64,000 nucleotides of DNA from Halorubrum trapanicum. Lineage in GTDB: Archaea > Halobacteriota > Halobacteria > Halobacteriales > Haloferacaceae. The DNA is taken from assembly GCF_017873555.1 (NCBI RefSeq), contig NZ_JAGGKE010000010.1, forward strand, positions 1 through 64,000. Reading direction: 5' to 3'. Made by a program: the position numbers and the translations under genes. The notes beneath the pieces were generated by a model. It was not told the origin of the DNA, searched no databases, and saw only the letters and a list, made by a program, of their open reading frames with translations. Position 1 is the first letter of the stretch. The number at the start of each line of letters is the position of its first letter. This document shows positions 24,784 to 34,203 of this stretch, one piece after another.

Positions 24784-25837
24784 CGGCGTCCTCACCTCGG
24801 TTCCCGCTCTCGTTCTCGTCGTCGCCGTCGCCCACGCCCAGCGCCGCGAGGAGCCGGTCGTTCTCCGCCGGGCGGCGGACGGCGACCCGCACGTGCGAGT
24901 CGAGTCCGCGGAAGGACCGCGCGTCTCGGACCGCGACGCCCCGGTCGCGGGCGCGCTCGACGACGCGGTCGACGTCGCGGTCGCCGACGTCGACGAGGAG
25001 GAACGGCGCCTCCGAGGGCGACACCTCGTAGCGCTCGGCGAGGGCGGCCCGCATCCGTTCTCGCTCCCGCCGGACGCGCTCGCGGGTCTCCCGGACGAAC
25101 TCGTCCCGCCGGAGGCAGTACTCGCCTGTCGCGAGCGCCGGGGCGCTCACGTTCCACGTCCGGCGGGCGCCCCGCAGTGCCGCGCCGAGGTCGCCCGTCG
25201 CGACCGCGAAGCCGGCCCGGATCCCGGGCAGCCCGAACAGCTTGGTGAGCGCGCGGGCGACGACGACGCCGTCCGTCCCCGCGAGCGACGCGCGCTCGGT
25301 GAACCCGAGGAACGCCTCGTCGACGAGCAGGACGGTCCCCGCCGCCCGGCAGCGCTCCGCGAACCCGAGCAGGGCTTCCCGGTCGTAGCCGGTCCCGGTG
25401 GGGTTGTTCGGCGTACAGACGACCGCGAGCGCGTGCCCGCTCGGGTCGGCGTCGAGGACCCGCTCGGCGTCGACGAACGCCGGATCGCCCCCCTGAAGCC
25501 GGACCTCGCGGGCGTACTCGCCGAAGCTCGGCGCCGGGAGCAGGGCGGTGTCGCCCGGGTCGACCGCGAGCGCGACCGCGGCCCGGATCGCCGCCAGCCC
25601 GCCCGGCGTCGGCACGACCTGCTCCGGGTCGCAGTCGACGCAGTCGGCGGCGGCCGCCCGGAACGCGGCCGGCGGCTCCGGCGGGTACGTCCGCGCCGTC
25701 TCGAACGCAGCCCGGTACACGCGCTCGACCCCGTCGGGGACCTCGGGGTTCGCGTTCGCGCTGAAATCCAGCAGGTCGGGGTCGTCGCTGCTCCCGTGCG
25801 GCTCCCGTCCGAGCGCCGCCGCCCGCTCCCGGTTCAC
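24776..25837 (-). CDS. cobD: Threonine-phosphate decarboxylase-like aminotransferase CobD
   Basis: The 353-residue PLP protein is of the fold type I, histidinol-phosphate-aminotransferase-like class. Landmarks are DFSANANPEVP near residue 24, VVCTPNNPTGTGYD near 137, VDEAFLGF near 172 and the PLP lysine in ARALTKLFGLPGIRAGF near 198. In cobalamin operons this protein makes (R)-1-aminopropan-2-ol phosphate from threonine phosphate for attachment to cobyric acid by CbiB. A HisC-like role is excluded mainly by context. Its start overlaps the cobY stop. Confidence 0.9.
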   Translation of the reverse strand: MNRERAAALGREPHGSSDDPDLLDFSANANPEVPDGVERVYRAAFETARTYPPEPPAAFRAAAADCVDCDPEQVVPTPGGLAAIRAAVALAVDPGDTALLPAPSFGEYAREVRLQGGDPAFVDAERVLDADPSGHALAVVCTPNNPTGTGYDREALLGFAERCRAAGTVLLVDEAFLGFTERASLAGTDGVVVARALTKLFGLPGIRAGFAVATGDLGAALRGARRTWNVSAPALATGEYCLRRDEFVRETRERVRRERERMRAALAERYEVSPSEAPFLLVDVGDRDVDRVVERARDRGVAVRDARSFRGLDSHVRVAVRRPAENDRLLAALGVGDGDDENESGNRGEDADV

Positions 25838-26577
25838 GGCGACGCACCCCCTTCGGAGGCGGCGTCTTCGTCGCTCACGTCGAGCCAGTCGATCCCGCCG
25901 ACCGGGAGGTCCGGCGCGTCCCCGTCGCCGACGAGGATCCGCTCGGCGAGCCGGCGGTCCTCGGGGCGGTTGACGTTGACGGCGAGGCGCGCGTCGCGCG
26001 TCGCGCGGACGACCTCGTCGCCCGCGCCGTCGAGCGCGCCGACGACGTTGATCCCGGCGGGGACGCGGTCAGCGCCCGAATCGTCGCCGTCCACCTCGTC
26101 GCGGTACCGGGTCGCGGCGTCGGCGCTCGCGCCCAGTTCCCGCTTTCGCGCCGCGGGGACCCGGACCGACAGCGCGTCGGCGTCGGCCGCGGCGTGAGCG
26201 TCGAGGACCGCGTCGACGGCCGCCCCGTCGAGCAGCGGGAGGTCGGCCGCGAGGGTGAGCGTCGGCGCCGCCGGTCCCGCGGCCAGCGCCGCCCGGAGGT
26301 CCGCGACGTACCCCTCGCCCGGCGTGTCGACGACGACGAGTTCGAGCGACTCCTCCGCCGGCCCGTCCCCGCCGTCGCCGTCCCGCCGCGCGATCAGTCG
26401 CTTGCGCGTCCGCGGTGTGTGTGGTGAGACCGCCGCGTACGCGCTCTCGACCTGGCTCGCGGCGAGGGTGTCGAGCGCGCGGTCGACCATCGACCGCCCG
26501 GCGACCGGCGCGAGCGGCTTCTCGCGGTCGCCGCCCAGCCGCGTGCCGCGGCCGCCGCACATCACGAGAGCGTCCAC
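25834..26577 (-). CDS. cobY: GTP:adenosylcobinamide-phosphate guanylyltransferase CobY
   Basis: The 247-residue nucleotidyltransferase is the archaeal replacement for bacterial CobU. It activates adenosylcobinamide phosphate with GTP. It begins VDALVMCGGRGTRLGGDREK (GTG start), the nucleotide-binding loop, followed by KPLAPVAGRSMVDRAL and TLTLAADLPLL near residue 115. VPAGINVVG near 190 is the usual C-terminal motif. A short extension after about 225 ends the protein. It overlaps the end of cobS by 16 bases. An ATG 15 bases further on would cut the loop, so GTG 26577 is favoured. Confidence 0.92.
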   Translation of the reverse strand: MDALVMCGGRGTRLGGDREKPLAPVAGRSMVDRALDTLAASQVESAYAAVSPHTPRTRKRLIARRDGDGGDGPAEESLELVVVDTPGEGYVADLRAALAAGPAAPTLTLAADLPLLDGAAVDAVLDAHAAADADALSVRVPAARKRELGASADAATRYRDEVDGDDSGADRVPAGINVVGALDGAGDEVVRATRDARLAVNVNRPEDRRLAERILVGDGDAPDLPVGGIDWLDVSDEDAASEGGASP

Positions 26578-27389
26578 GCGATCACCCCCGCGTGGAGCGC
26601 GGCCACCCGCGCGATCTCGGTCGTCGCGCCGAGCACGTCGCCGCTCACCCCGCCGAGTCGCGCGCGCGCCCACCGCCGGACCGCGACGCCGACCGCCGCG
26701 GCCGCCAGCAGGGCGACCGCGCCGGGGAGGAGCCGGGGCCACGCTCCGAGCGCGGCCGGCGCGGCGAGCGCGACGACCGGGAGCAGCGCCGACGGACCGA
26801 CTCGCCCGGTCAGCGAGGAGCCGAGCCCCTCGTGGGCGGCGTCGCCGACGCAGACGAGCGCGGCGGTCGCCGCCCGGGCGCCCACCTCCGCGGCGACGAC
26901 GAGCCCGACCGCCGCTCGGACCCCGCCGGTCGGAGCGACGCCGGCCGCTCCGCCGGTCGGACTGAGGCCGCCCGTTCCGCCGGAACCACCCGCCGAAACG
27001 ACGGCGAGCGCGCCGGTCGCGAGTCCGAGGATGACGAGGGCGAGCGCGGCCGTCCCGCCGACGCCGAGCGCCGAGTCCCGGAGGACCGCGCGCCGGTCGT
27101 CGGGACCGCCGTGGACGACCGCCGCGTCGCCGAGGTCGGCGACGCCGTCGAGGTGGGTGATCCCGGTCGCGCCGTAGACGACGCAGACGGTCGCGAACGC
27201 CGCCGTCGGCGCAGGGATCGTCCCGTTCGCCCCGGCCGCGACCGGGAGAGAGACGACCCCGCCGACGAGGTAGCCGACGACCGGGAACGTCCAGGGGGCG
27301 CCCGCGAACGCCTCGAACGCGTCCTCGTCGCGGCCGACCGGGAGCCGCGTGAGGAATCCCAGCGCGCCCCGCAGCGCGGCGACGGTCAC
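26562..27389 (-). CDS. cobS: Adenosylcobinamide-GDP ribazoletransferase CobS
   Basis: The 275-residue membrane protein joins adenosylcobinamide-GDP with the lower-ligand riboside (phosphate) as the final assembly step. Family marks are GALGFLTRLPVGR near residue 7, the metal-binding DGVADLGDA with GITHLDG before it near 75, and a middle stretch of Gly/Ala-rich hydrophobic helices. AALVCVGDAAHEGLGSS near 170 is also typical. The GTG start at 27389 overlaps the cbiB stop (GTGA). The bases upstream continue open but lack homology. Confidence 0.92.
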   Translation of the reverse strand: MTVAALRGALGFLTRLPVGRDEDAFEAFAGAPWTFPVVGYLVGGVVSLPVAAGANGTIPAPTAAFATVCVVYGATGITHLDGVADLGDAAVVHGGPDDRRAVLRDSALGVGGTAALALVILGLATGALAVVSAGGSGGTGGLSPTGGAAGVAPTGGVRAAVGLVVAAEVGARAATAALVCVGDAAHEGLGSSLTGRVGPSALLPVVALAAPAALGAWPRLLPGAVALLAAAAVGVAVRRWARARLGGVSGDVLGATTEIARVAALHAGVIAWTLS

Positions 27390-28543
27390 GGTACCACCCC
27401 GAGCGCGGCGGTCGCGCTCCCGGCGTTCCCGACGGCCGCGGCGAGCGCGAGCAGCCAGCCGGCACCGACCGCGGCCGCGACCCCGCCGGCGGCCCGGACG
27501 AGTCGAACCCCGGCGCGGGCGGTCGCGGGCGTCGGCGGCTCCGGCCCGCCGTCGAGGACGTACGCGCCCGGCTTCTCCAGGCGGACGCCGAGCGCGACCG
27601 CCGCGGTCGCCATCGGCCAGCCGGAGTTCGGCGACGACGGCTCGCGGGCCAGCGGTCGCGCGCGGCGAAGGATCCGGGGCGACCGCGCCGCGACCGCGAG
27701 ACAGACGGCGCTGGCGCGCGCAGGCAGGTACATGACCGCGTCGTCGAGGCGGGCGCTCGCGCGGCCCGCGGGCTTCGAGCGGTAGCCGAGCATCGAGTCG
27801 AGCGTGTTCACGGCCTTCGACCACCCCGCTGCGGCGACGCCGAGCGACAGCGCGAACGCGGTCCCCGCGGCCGAATCCCCGACGCCGCCGGCGCTCCCGA
27901 CCGCGAGCGCGTCGCCCCCTGCTCTCCACAGCTCGGGTCGCGCGACGAGCGCGACGCCGACCGTCGCGCCCGCGACGAACCAGCACAGCGGGGCGACCAC
28001 GCCGTCCGCGAGGTTCTCGGCGGCGCTCTCGACCGCGGCGCTCCGGATCTCGGCCGGCGACAGGGAGTCGGTGTCGCGGCCGACGAGCGCGACGGCGGTC
28101 TCGCGGGCGGCCTCGGGATCGGTCTCGGTGAGTTCGACGGTCTCCCCGGCGACCTCGGCGAGCATTCGGGGGCTGACCGTCAGCGACAGCGCCGCGCCGG
28201 CGACGAGAGTGGTCGCGGCCGTCGCGGCGGCGGGACCGAGTCCGACCGCGGCCGCGACGACCCCTCCGAGCGCGACGACTCCGCCGAGCGCGCCCGCCGC
28301 CGCGAGCGGAAGGAGGGCGGCGATCGCGACGCCGGCCACGTCCGGGCGGTTCCAGTCGCGGTCGAGCGGGGCGACCGCCGCCCCGAACAGCGCGACGGGG
28401 TGGACCCGGCGCGGCGGCTCGCCGACGGCCAGATCGAGGGCGAGGGCGACGACGAGCGCGGCCGCCGCGGCGAGGGCCGCGACGGCCGGAGGGACCGGGG
28501 CGGCGGCCGCGGTCGGTGCGGCGGCGAGAACCGACGCGATCAC
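27386..28543 (-). CDS. cbiB: Adenosylcobinamide-phosphate synthase CbiB
   Basis: The 385-residue integral membrane protein attaches aminopropanol phosphate to adenosylcobyric acid. It has LALDLAVGEPPRRVHPVALFG near residue 30, GRDTDSLSPAEIRSAAVESA near 155, ENLADGVVAPLCWF and NTLDSMLGYRS near 240, all strong CbiB motifs. Helices are rich in Ala, Gly and Val. The GTG start at 28543 overlaps the cbiA stop. A longer upstream reading frame is a shadow of cbiA. Confidence 0.93.
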   Translation of the reverse strand: MIASVLAAAPTAAAAPVPPAVAALAAAAALVVALALDLAVGEPPRRVHPVALFGAAVAPLDRDWNRPDVAGVAIAALLPLAAAGALGGVVALGGVVAAAVGLGPAAATAATTLVAGAALSLTVSPRMLAEVAGETVELTETDPEAARETAVALVGRDTDSLSPAEIRSAAVESAAENLADGVVAPLCWFVAGATVGVALVARPELWRAGGDALAVGSAGGVGDSAAGTAFALSLGVAAAGWSKAVNTLDSMLGYRSKPAGRASARLDDAVMYLPARASAVCLAVAARSPRILRRARPLAREPSSPNSGWPMATAAVALGVRLEKPGAYVLDGGPEPPTPATARAGVRLVRAAGGVAAAVGAGWLLALAAAVGNAGSATAALGVVP

Positions 28544-29874
28544 GGCCGGATCCCGTCGAGGAACGCGTCGAACGCCCCGCTCTCGGCGTGGACGTGACAG
28601 TACGTTCCGAGGGTGCGGTGTTCGGTCAGTCCCTCTCGGTCGCCGTCGATCCCGGTCCCGCGCTCCACGTCGAAGGCGAACCGGGCGTCTGACGCCGCGT
28701 CGGCCGCGGAGTAGTGGAACTCGTGGCCGCGGAGCCGCTCGCCGGTCCCCGCCGTGAGCGCGTCCCGTCGCGCCCGGAGTTCGACGTGGTCGAGCGCCTG
28801 ATACCGGTCGCGGCGCTCGACGCTCGCGGGGAGGACGCCCGCCATCTCGTAGGCGTCGCCGTCGGCGGTCGTCAGCGTCTCCGCGAGCGCCATCAGGCCG
28901 CCGCACTCGCCGAGGACCGGGGTGCCCTCGGCCGCGGCGGCCGCGATCGATCCGAGCGCCGGTCCGTCCTCCAGCGCCTCCGCGTGGAGCTCCGGGTAGC
29001 CGCCGGGGAGGTAGACGCCGTCGCAGGGCGGGAGGTCGTCGCCGGCCGCGGGCGCGAAGGGGACCACGGTCGCGCGCTCGCGGAGGCGCTCGCGGGTCGC
29101 CGGGTAGACGAACCGGAACGCCTCGTCGTCGGCGACGGCGATCCGCGGCCGGTCGTCGTGGTCGTCGCGAGCCTCACGTCCCCCGGTCTCTGCGGACGAC
29201 TCCGTCGCTCCCGCGGTCGGCTCGCGCGCGATATCGAGCAGCCGGTCGGTCCGGAGCGTCTCGGCGGCGTCGCCGAGCGTCGCCTCGTCGAGCGGGGCCT
29301 CCTCGCCCATCTGGAGTCCGAGGTGTCGGTCGGGAATCTCCAGCCCCTCGCGGGGCGGGATCCGCCCGCAGTAGTCGAGCGAGTCGGGGAGCGCCTCGCG
29401 GATCCCCGACTCGTGGCGACCGCCGTGCGCCCGCTGGGCGATCACGCCCGCCACGTCGAGTTCGTGGGGGGTCCGACCGGCGTAGGTCGCGAACCCGAGC
29501 GCGGTCGCCGCGACGCTCTCCATCCCGGCGCTCGCGTCGACGACGAGGACGACGGGCAGGTCGAGCGCGGCGGCGACCCCCGCCGTGCTGGCGGCGCTGC
29601 CGTCGTACAACCCCATCATCCCCTCGACCACGCAGACGTCGCCGTCGCCCCGAGCGTAGTTGCGCCGGAGGCCGTCCTCCCCCTGAAGCCACGGGTCGAG
29701 CGTCCGCGACGGGCGACCGGTGACCCGGGCGTGGTGGCTCGGGTCGATGAAGTCCGGTCCCGCCTTCGCCGGCTGAACGGTCCGCCCCGCGGTCTCGAAC
29801 GCGCGCAGCGTCGCGAGCGCCGCGACCGTCTTGCCGACGCCGGAGGCCGTCCCGGCGAGGACGACGCCCCTCAC
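28540..29874 (-). CDS. cbiA: Cobyrinic acid a,c-diamide synthase CbiA
   Basis: The 444-residue enzyme amidates the a and c side chains of cobyrinic acid with glutamine and ATP. The P-loop [18 protein letters not shown] is at about residues 5-22, [12 protein letters not shown] near 37, and [13 protein letters not shown] near 78. The glutaminase half holds the nucleophile in [13 protein letters not shown] (about 325) and the histidine in GHEFHYS near 395. It overlaps both neighbours by four bases. A linker near 215-235 is a low-complexity insertion. Confidence 0.94.
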   Translation of the reverse strand: MRGVVLAGTASGVGKTVAALATLRAFETAGRTVQPAKAGPDFIDPSHHARVTGRPSRTLDPWLQGEDGLRRNYARGDGDVCVVEGMMGLYDGSAASTAGVAAALDLPVVLVVDASAGMESVAATALGFATYAGRTPHELDVAGVIAQRAHGGRHESGIREALPDSLDYCGRIPPREGLEIPDRHLGLQMGEEAPLDEATLGDAAETLRTDRLLDIAREPTAGATESSAETGGREARDDHDDRPRIAVADDEAFRFVYPATRERLRERATVVPFAPAAGDDLPPCDGVYLPGGYPELHAEALEDGPALGSIAAAAAEGTPVLGECGGLMALAETLTTADGDAYEMAGVLPASVERRDRYQALDHVELRARRDALTAGTGERLRGHEFHYSAADAASDARFAFDVERGTGIDGDREGLTEHRTLGTYCHVHAESGAFDAFLDGIRP

Positions 29875-30992
29875 CGCGCGTCGCCTCCGTTGTGCGGCGC
29901 CGAACCGCCCGCGTTCCCCTCGCCTTCCGGACGCTCGGCGAGCAGGCGGTCGGTCACGGCGGCGATCCGCTCGCGGACGGCGGCGTCGGCGACGCCCGCC
30001 CGCTCCGCGAGCGCGAGCGCCCCGCCCATCCCGACCCCTTCCTTCGCCTCGCCGCGGGCGTACGCCGCCATCGCCGGGTGGTCGCTCTCGGTGAACCCCG
30101 GGTCGGCCGCCGCCAGCCGCAGGTCGAGGTCGGCGGCGAGCGCGGGGAGGTCGGCGGTCGGGTCGTCGGCGACCAGCGACGTGGTCGCGAGCGGGAGCGG
30201 GCGGTCGACGCCGGCGTGTCGGGCGAGCGCCGCCGCGGCCGCGAGCTGGGTGCCGCCCGCGAGCGTGACGTCGATGTCGGCGTCCGCGCAGCCGACGATC
30301 AGGCCGGCGACCGCGGCGAGGACGGGGTCGCCGGCCAGCCGGACCGCCTCGATCGGGTCGCCGGCCGCGTCGCCCGGTTCGAGGCCGCTCGCGTCCAGCG
30401 CCTCGGTGACGACGCGGCGCTTGCGCTCGATCGGGTTCGCCGGCAGCGACGAGGAGACCGCGGCGCGCTCGCCGAGCGCGGTCAACACGCCGAGCGCGGT
30501 CGTCGTCCCGCCGGGGATCGTCTCGGCGACGAGCAGCTCGGCGTCGCCTCCCGCTTCACGCTCGCCGTCGCCGTCGGGACCGCTGTCGCCGTCGACCGCG
30601 GCGAGTTCGGGCGCCAGCGCGCGGGCGCGCTCGAAGACGGTCGCCGCCCCCGGCACCGGTTCCGGGTCTCGGAGGTCGCCGCCCGGAGCCGCACCGACGC
30701 CGCGGACGGCGGCCGCCGTCGGCGCTCCGAGTCCGGCGTCGAGGAACTCGACCGGAAGCGACTCGGGACCGAGTAGCTCGCGGACCGCGCGAGTGACGAC
30801 CGCGGGCGTCGGGCAGCCGGTCGGACTCACCGGCACGGGCGAGTCCGGCGCGGGGCGCCCCGCCTCGACGATTTCGAGGTCGGCGCTCGGCGTGTGGGTT
30901 CTGAGCTCCGGATCGGCGCCCGCGGCGCTGATCCCGTCGATCGCGGCCGTCGCGGTCGTCCCCGCGACGACGACCAGCCTCACGTCTCCCAC
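29871..30992 (-). CDS. cobT: UPF0284 / CobT-like nicotinate-nucleotide phosphoribosyltransferase family protein
   Basis: The 373-residue protein starts [20 protein letters not shown] and contains [28 protein letters not shown] and [17 protein letters not shown], which are marks of the archaeal CobT-like (UPF0284) group. Bacterial CobT activates the lower-ligand base by forming its alpha-ribotide; the archaeal members are assigned this role mostly by context. It is the first gene of a nine-gene operon running leftward to cbiP. A GTG start is used. A region of Asp/Gly residues near 150 is a variable insert. Confidence 0.82.
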   Translation of the reverse strand: MGDVRLVVVAGTTATAAIDGISAAGADPELRTHTPSADLEIVEAGRPAPDSPVPVSPTGCPTPAVVTRAVRELLGPESLPVEFLDAGLGAPTAAAVRGVGAAPGGDLRDPEPVPGAATVFERARALAPELAAVDGDSGPDGDGEREAGGDAELLVAETIPGGTTTALGVLTALGERAAVSSSLPANPIERKRRVVTEALDASGLEPGDAAGDPIEAVRLAGDPVLAAVAGLIVGCADADIDVTLAGGTQLAAAAALARHAGVDRPLPLATTSLVADDPTADLPALAADLDLRLAAADPGFTESDHPAMAAYARGEAKEGVGMGGALALAERAGVADAAVRERIAAVTDRLLAERPEGEGNAGGSAPHNGGDAR

Positions 30993-31324
30993 CGGGCACC
31001 CCCTCCGTTGAGTCCGCGTCCGCCCGGCGCGGCGTCGGTGTGTACCACTGGCGGCTCAAAGATACAAATGAACTTTAATCGATCGACGCGCGCCGGCGAG
31101 GGCGGCACCCGCGTAGTCCCCCCGCGCCGGCTCGTGGCACGCACCCGCACGCGACCCGCGGAGCGAAGCGGTTAAGGGCGAACCGCGGGTACTCCCGACA
31201 ACTCGCTGGTGCGGACACAGCGGGCACTCGCCGCCGGGACCGCGGTCGGACCGACCGCCGCGCGCCCCGGGACGAGACGACATGTGGCCCTCGCGGCTGA
31301 ATCGCAACCGTCCGCGGACACACA
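30993..31324. other. Intergenic region between the cobalamin operon and rpl15e
   Basis: This 332-base divergent spacer holds no convincing gene. An A/T-rich stretch at about 31055-31082 (AAAGATACAAATGAACTTTA) is the likely minus-strand promoter zone of the cobalamin operon. An inverted repeat pairs ACCCGCGG (31152-31159) with CCGCGGGT (31181-31188), with a nested GCGGTT/AACCGC stem. The remaining bases up to the L15e ATG are GC-rich with no obvious TATA box. I saw no cobalamin riboswitch-like core, though that judgement is by eye. Confidence 0.5.
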
Positions 31325-31915
31325 ATGGCACGAAGCTTCTACTCGCACATCAAGGAGGCGTGGCGGTCCCCCAAGGAGGGGAAACTGGCAGAGCTACAGT
31401 GGCAGCGCAAACAGGAGTGGCGCGACGAGGGCGCCATCGAGCGCATCGAGCGCCCCACCCGGCTGGACAAGGCCCGCGAACTGGGCTACAAGGCCAAGCA
31501 GGGCGTCATCGTCGCCCGCGTGAGCGTCCGGAAGGGCGGCTCGCGCAAGCAGCGCTTCAAGGCGGGCCGCCGCTCGAAGCGGCAGGGCGTCAACCGCGTC
31601 TCGCGGCGCAAGTCGATCCAGCGCATCGCCGAGGAGCGCGCCTCGCGGAAGTACCGCAACCTCCGCGTGCTCAACTCCTACTGGGTCGGTGAGGACGGCT
31701 CCCAGAAGTGGCACGAGGTCATCCTCGTGGACCCCGCCCACCCCGCGATCGAGAACGACGACGATCTAAACTGGATCTGCTCGGACGACCACAAGGGCCG
31801 CGCGTACCGCGGCCTCACCTCCGCCGGCACCAAGGGCCGCGGCCAGCGCAAGCGCGGCAAGGGCACCGAGAAGACGCGCCCGAGCGTCACCTCGAACGAC
31901 CGACAGGGCAAGTAG
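31325..31915 (+). CDS. rpl15e: Large ribosomal subunit protein L15e
   Basis: The 196-residue basic protein is full length for archaeal L15e. It starts ARSFYSHIKEAWRSPKEG, with VRKGGSRKQRFKAGRRSKR near residue 70, LRVLNSYWVGEDGSQKWHEV near 117 and the terminal SAGTKGRGQRKRGKG. It contacts 23S rRNA and is specific to archaea and eukaryotes. It is strikingly basic for this acidic proteome, as expected for an rRNA-binding protein. It appears to be a single-gene unit, followed by a T-run at 31947. Confidence 0.97.
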   Translation: MARSFYSHIKEAWRSPKEGKLAELQWQRKQEWRDEGAIERIERPTRLDKARELGYKAKQGVIVARVSVRKGGSRKQRFKAGRRSKRQGVNRVSRRKSIQRIAEERASRKYRNLRVLNSYWVGEDGSQKWHEVILVDPAHPAIENDDDLNWICSDDHKGRAYRGLTSAGTKGRGQRKRGKGTEKTRPSVTSNDRQGK

Positions 31916-31927
31916 CGCGTTCCGTCT

Positions 31928-31951
31928 CGCGGTCGACGACGCCCGATTTTT
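31928..31951 (+). terminator. Possible terminator after rpl15e
   Basis: A GTCGAC palindrome (31933-31938) is followed by GACGCCCGA and a run of five T residues at 31947-31951, about 35 bases after the L15e stop. T-runs are the core of archaeal terminators. The evidence is weak. Confidence 0.3.
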
Positions 31952-32051
31952 CCCGACCCGCTTCCCTCGCCGAGCCGCGGCGCCGGCGCCGCTCGACGCA
32001 AGAGCAAAGAGACCGCGTCACATACTCTCAGTACTCAGTGGCGATTCACCG

Positions 32052-33290
32052 GTGACCGCGAGCAACCCCATTCCGCCCGACGCGTTCGCAGCCGCGGTCG
32101 AGTCGCTCGACGGGGAGGCGTTCGCGACGCTCGTCGGCGAGGCGTACGCGACGACCGCCGACGCCGTCGACGTCGATCCGCCGCGCGTCACGGTGTCGGC
32201 GGGCGGTCGCCGGACCGAGATCCTCGCCGTCTCGGCCGCGGACGAGACCGTGCGGGACGAGTCGGTCGACGCCGTCGCGGTCGCGAGCGACTCGCCGCTC
32301 GACCGCGGGACCCCCACGAGCGACGTCGAGGTCGTTTCCCCGGCCGACCTGCGAGAACGGCTCCTGTACGCCGTGGCGCCCGCGGAGGCGAACGCGATCG
32401 CCGAGCGAATCCTCGGCGTTCCGGTTCGCTCCGCCGCGTACGACGAGGTGGGGGGCGATAGTGCGAGGGATGACGGTGCGACGGAGAGCGAAGCGAACGA
32501 CGACGCGAGGGACAGCGAGGCGAGCGACGACGCGAGGGATGCCGATGCGACGGACGGCGAATCCGCCGTCGCCACCCCTCGCCCGGACAGAGGCTCGCCG
32601 GAGCGGCCACGGCCAGCCGAGTCTCGGTCGACCGAAGCGTCGAACGACCGAACGTACCCGCGGACCCTTCTCGCGGCGGTCGCCGTCGTCGCGCTCCTCG
32701 GTGCGGGGGTTAGTGGCGCTCTCGTCGCCGACACCGTCGGAATCGACGGCCCGGACGGCGCCGCGGGCGTCGAGGGCGACGGGGCGACCGACTCGCAACC
32801 GACCGAACCGGACCCGGCCGGGTCGGCGGACGCGATCGACGGCGAACAGACTGCCGGGCCGACCGACGAGGCCGCGAGGAACACGGCGCTTTCCCCCACC
32901 TGCGAGCGGTCCGCGCTTCAGGTCGTTCAGATACAGATGAACGCGCTCCGCTACAACGACGACGCGACGAACGACGGTATCAGGACCCTGCGCGCGTTCG
33001 CGTCGCCGGAGAACAGAGAGGTCGTCGGCTCCATCGGGCAGTACGTCGCGCTGTTCGAGACGCCGCGGTACGCGCCGATGCTCACGTACGACACCGCGGA
33101 GTACTCGGTGCCGGAGATAGCGGACGGCACCGCCGAGATCGGGGTCGTCACCCGAGAGAACGGGAGCGTGACCGGCCGGTACGAGTTCCGGCTGGAACTG
33201 ATAGCCGGCGGGAGTCAGGGGACGAACGACGCGCTCGGCGACGTCGACGGCTGCTGGATGACCGACGCGGTGGGGGCGTCGACGGAGTGA
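32052..33290 (+). CDS. Single-pass membrane protein with endonuclease-like N domain and DUF4864-like C domain
   Basis: The 412-residue protein begins (GTG) with an alpha/beta domain of about 125 residues, LDGEAFATLVGEAYATTADA onward, reminiscent of haloarchaeal restriction-endonuclease-like domains but without an obvious D...ExK catalytic set. An acidic, Ala/Asp/Ser repeat-like linker follows (about 135-195). One transmembrane helix comes next, LLAAVAVVALLGAGVSGALV (about 213-232), then a second acidic linker. The C-terminal 120 residues (ALQVVQIQMNALRYNDDATN, then ASPENREVVG and YAPMLTYDTAEY) resemble DUF4864. The function is unknown; the C domain should lie outside the cell. Confidence 0.75.
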   Translation: MTASNPIPPDAFAAAVESLDGEAFATLVGEAYATTADAVDVDPPRVTVSAGGRRTEILAVSAADETVRDESVDAVAVASDSPLDRGTPTSDVEVVSPADLRERLLYAVAPAEANAIAERILGVPVRSAAYDEVGGDSARDDGATESEANDDARDSEASDDARDADATDGESAVATPRPDRGSPERPRPAESRSTEASNDRTYPRTLLAAVAVVALLGAGVSGALVADTVGIDGPDGAAGVEGDGATDSQPTEPDPAGSADAIDGEQTAGPTDEAARNTALSPTCERSALQVVQIQMNALRYNDDATNDGIRTLRAFASPENREVVGSIGQYVALFETPRYAPMLTYDTAEYSVPEIADGTAEIGVVTRENGSVTGRYEFRLELIAGGSQGTNDALGDVDGCWMTDAVGASTE

Positions 33291-33351
33291 GTCGCCCGCG
33301 ACGCTGCCGCTCCGGGAACACGATTATATCCGCGCCGGCACAGGTATCGGT

Positions 33352-34164
33352 ATGAGTCTCTCCCTCGACGCGACCCAACTCGACCGCTACTCCAGACACG
33401 TCATCCTGGACGACGTCGGTCCCGAGGGGCAGAAGCGACTGCTCGACGGCCGCGTCCTCGTCGTGGGCGCGGGCGGACTCGGGTCGCCCGCGATCCAGTA
33501 CCTCGCGGCCGCGGGCGTCGGGGCGATCGGGATCGTCGACGACGACGCCGTCGAGCGCTCGAACCTCCAGCGACAGGTGATCCACGGTGACGACGACGTG
33601 GGGCGCAAGAAGGTCGACTCGGCCGCGGAGTTCGTCGCCGAACTCAACCCCGACGTCGACGTCGAGCGACACGAGGTCCGGCTCGACGCGGGCAACGCCC
33701 GCGAGCTGATCGCCGACTACGACGTGGTCGTCGACTGCTCGGACAACTTCGCCACCCGGTACGTGGTGAACGACGCGGCTCGAATCGAGGCGGTTCCCGT
33801 CTCGCACGGCGCCATCTACAAGTTCGAGGGACAGGTGACGACGCTCTCGCCCGACGGTCCCTGCTACCGCTGTCTGTTCCCGGAGCCGCCGGAGCCGGGA
33901 ACGGTCCCGGACTGCGCCAGCACGGGCGTCCTCGGCGTCCTGCCGGGGACGGTCGGCTGCCTCCAGGCGACGGAGGCGGTGAAGCTGCTCATCGACGCCG
34001 GCGAACCGCTGGTCGGTCGCATGCTGTTTTACGACGCGATGGACCTCTCCTTCGAGACGGTGCCGTACGCGCGCAACCCGGACTGTCCGGTGTGCGGCGA
34101 CGACGGTATCGACACCATCGACGGGATCGACTACGCTGCCGGCTGTCAGATCGACGCGGCCTGA
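33352..34164 (+). CDS. ubaA: SAMP-activating E1-like enzyme UbaA (MoeB/ThiF family)
   Basis: The 270-residue protein adenylates the C terminus of SAMPs for conjugation and for sulfur transfer in tRNA thiolation and molybdopterin synthesis. The ATP-binding loop VLVVGAGGLGSPAIQYLA is near residue 37, with the catalytic R in RSNLQRQVIH. DCSDNFATRYVVND is near 129. The active-site cysteine lies in VPDCASTGVLGVLPG (about 188). Zinc ligands are CYRC and CPVCGDDG. It ends without a rhodanese domain. Its substrate SAMP2 is encoded at 940. Confidence 0.93.
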   Translation: MSLSLDATQLDRYSRHVILDDVGPEGQKRLLDGRVLVVGAGGLGSPAIQYLAAAGVGAIGIVDDDAVERSNLQRQVIHGDDDVGRKKVDSAAEFVAELNPDVDVERHEVRLDAGNARELIADYDVVVDCSDNFATRYVVNDAARIEAVPVSHGAIYKFEGQVTTLSPDGPCYRCLFPEPPEPGTVPDCASTGVLGVLPGTVGCLQATEAVKLLIDAGEPLVGRMLFYDAMDLSFETVPYARNPDCPVCGDDGIDTIDGIDYAAGCQIDAA

Positions 34165-34203
34165 GTTTCTCCGTCCGCGGCCTCGTCTCTCCGCCGCGAA
34201 CGC

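Noticed and set aside
30993-31080. Cobalamin riboswitch upstream of the cobalamin operon
   Set aside because: The conserved B12-box-like core was not seen by eye, and such riboswitches are rare in archaea.
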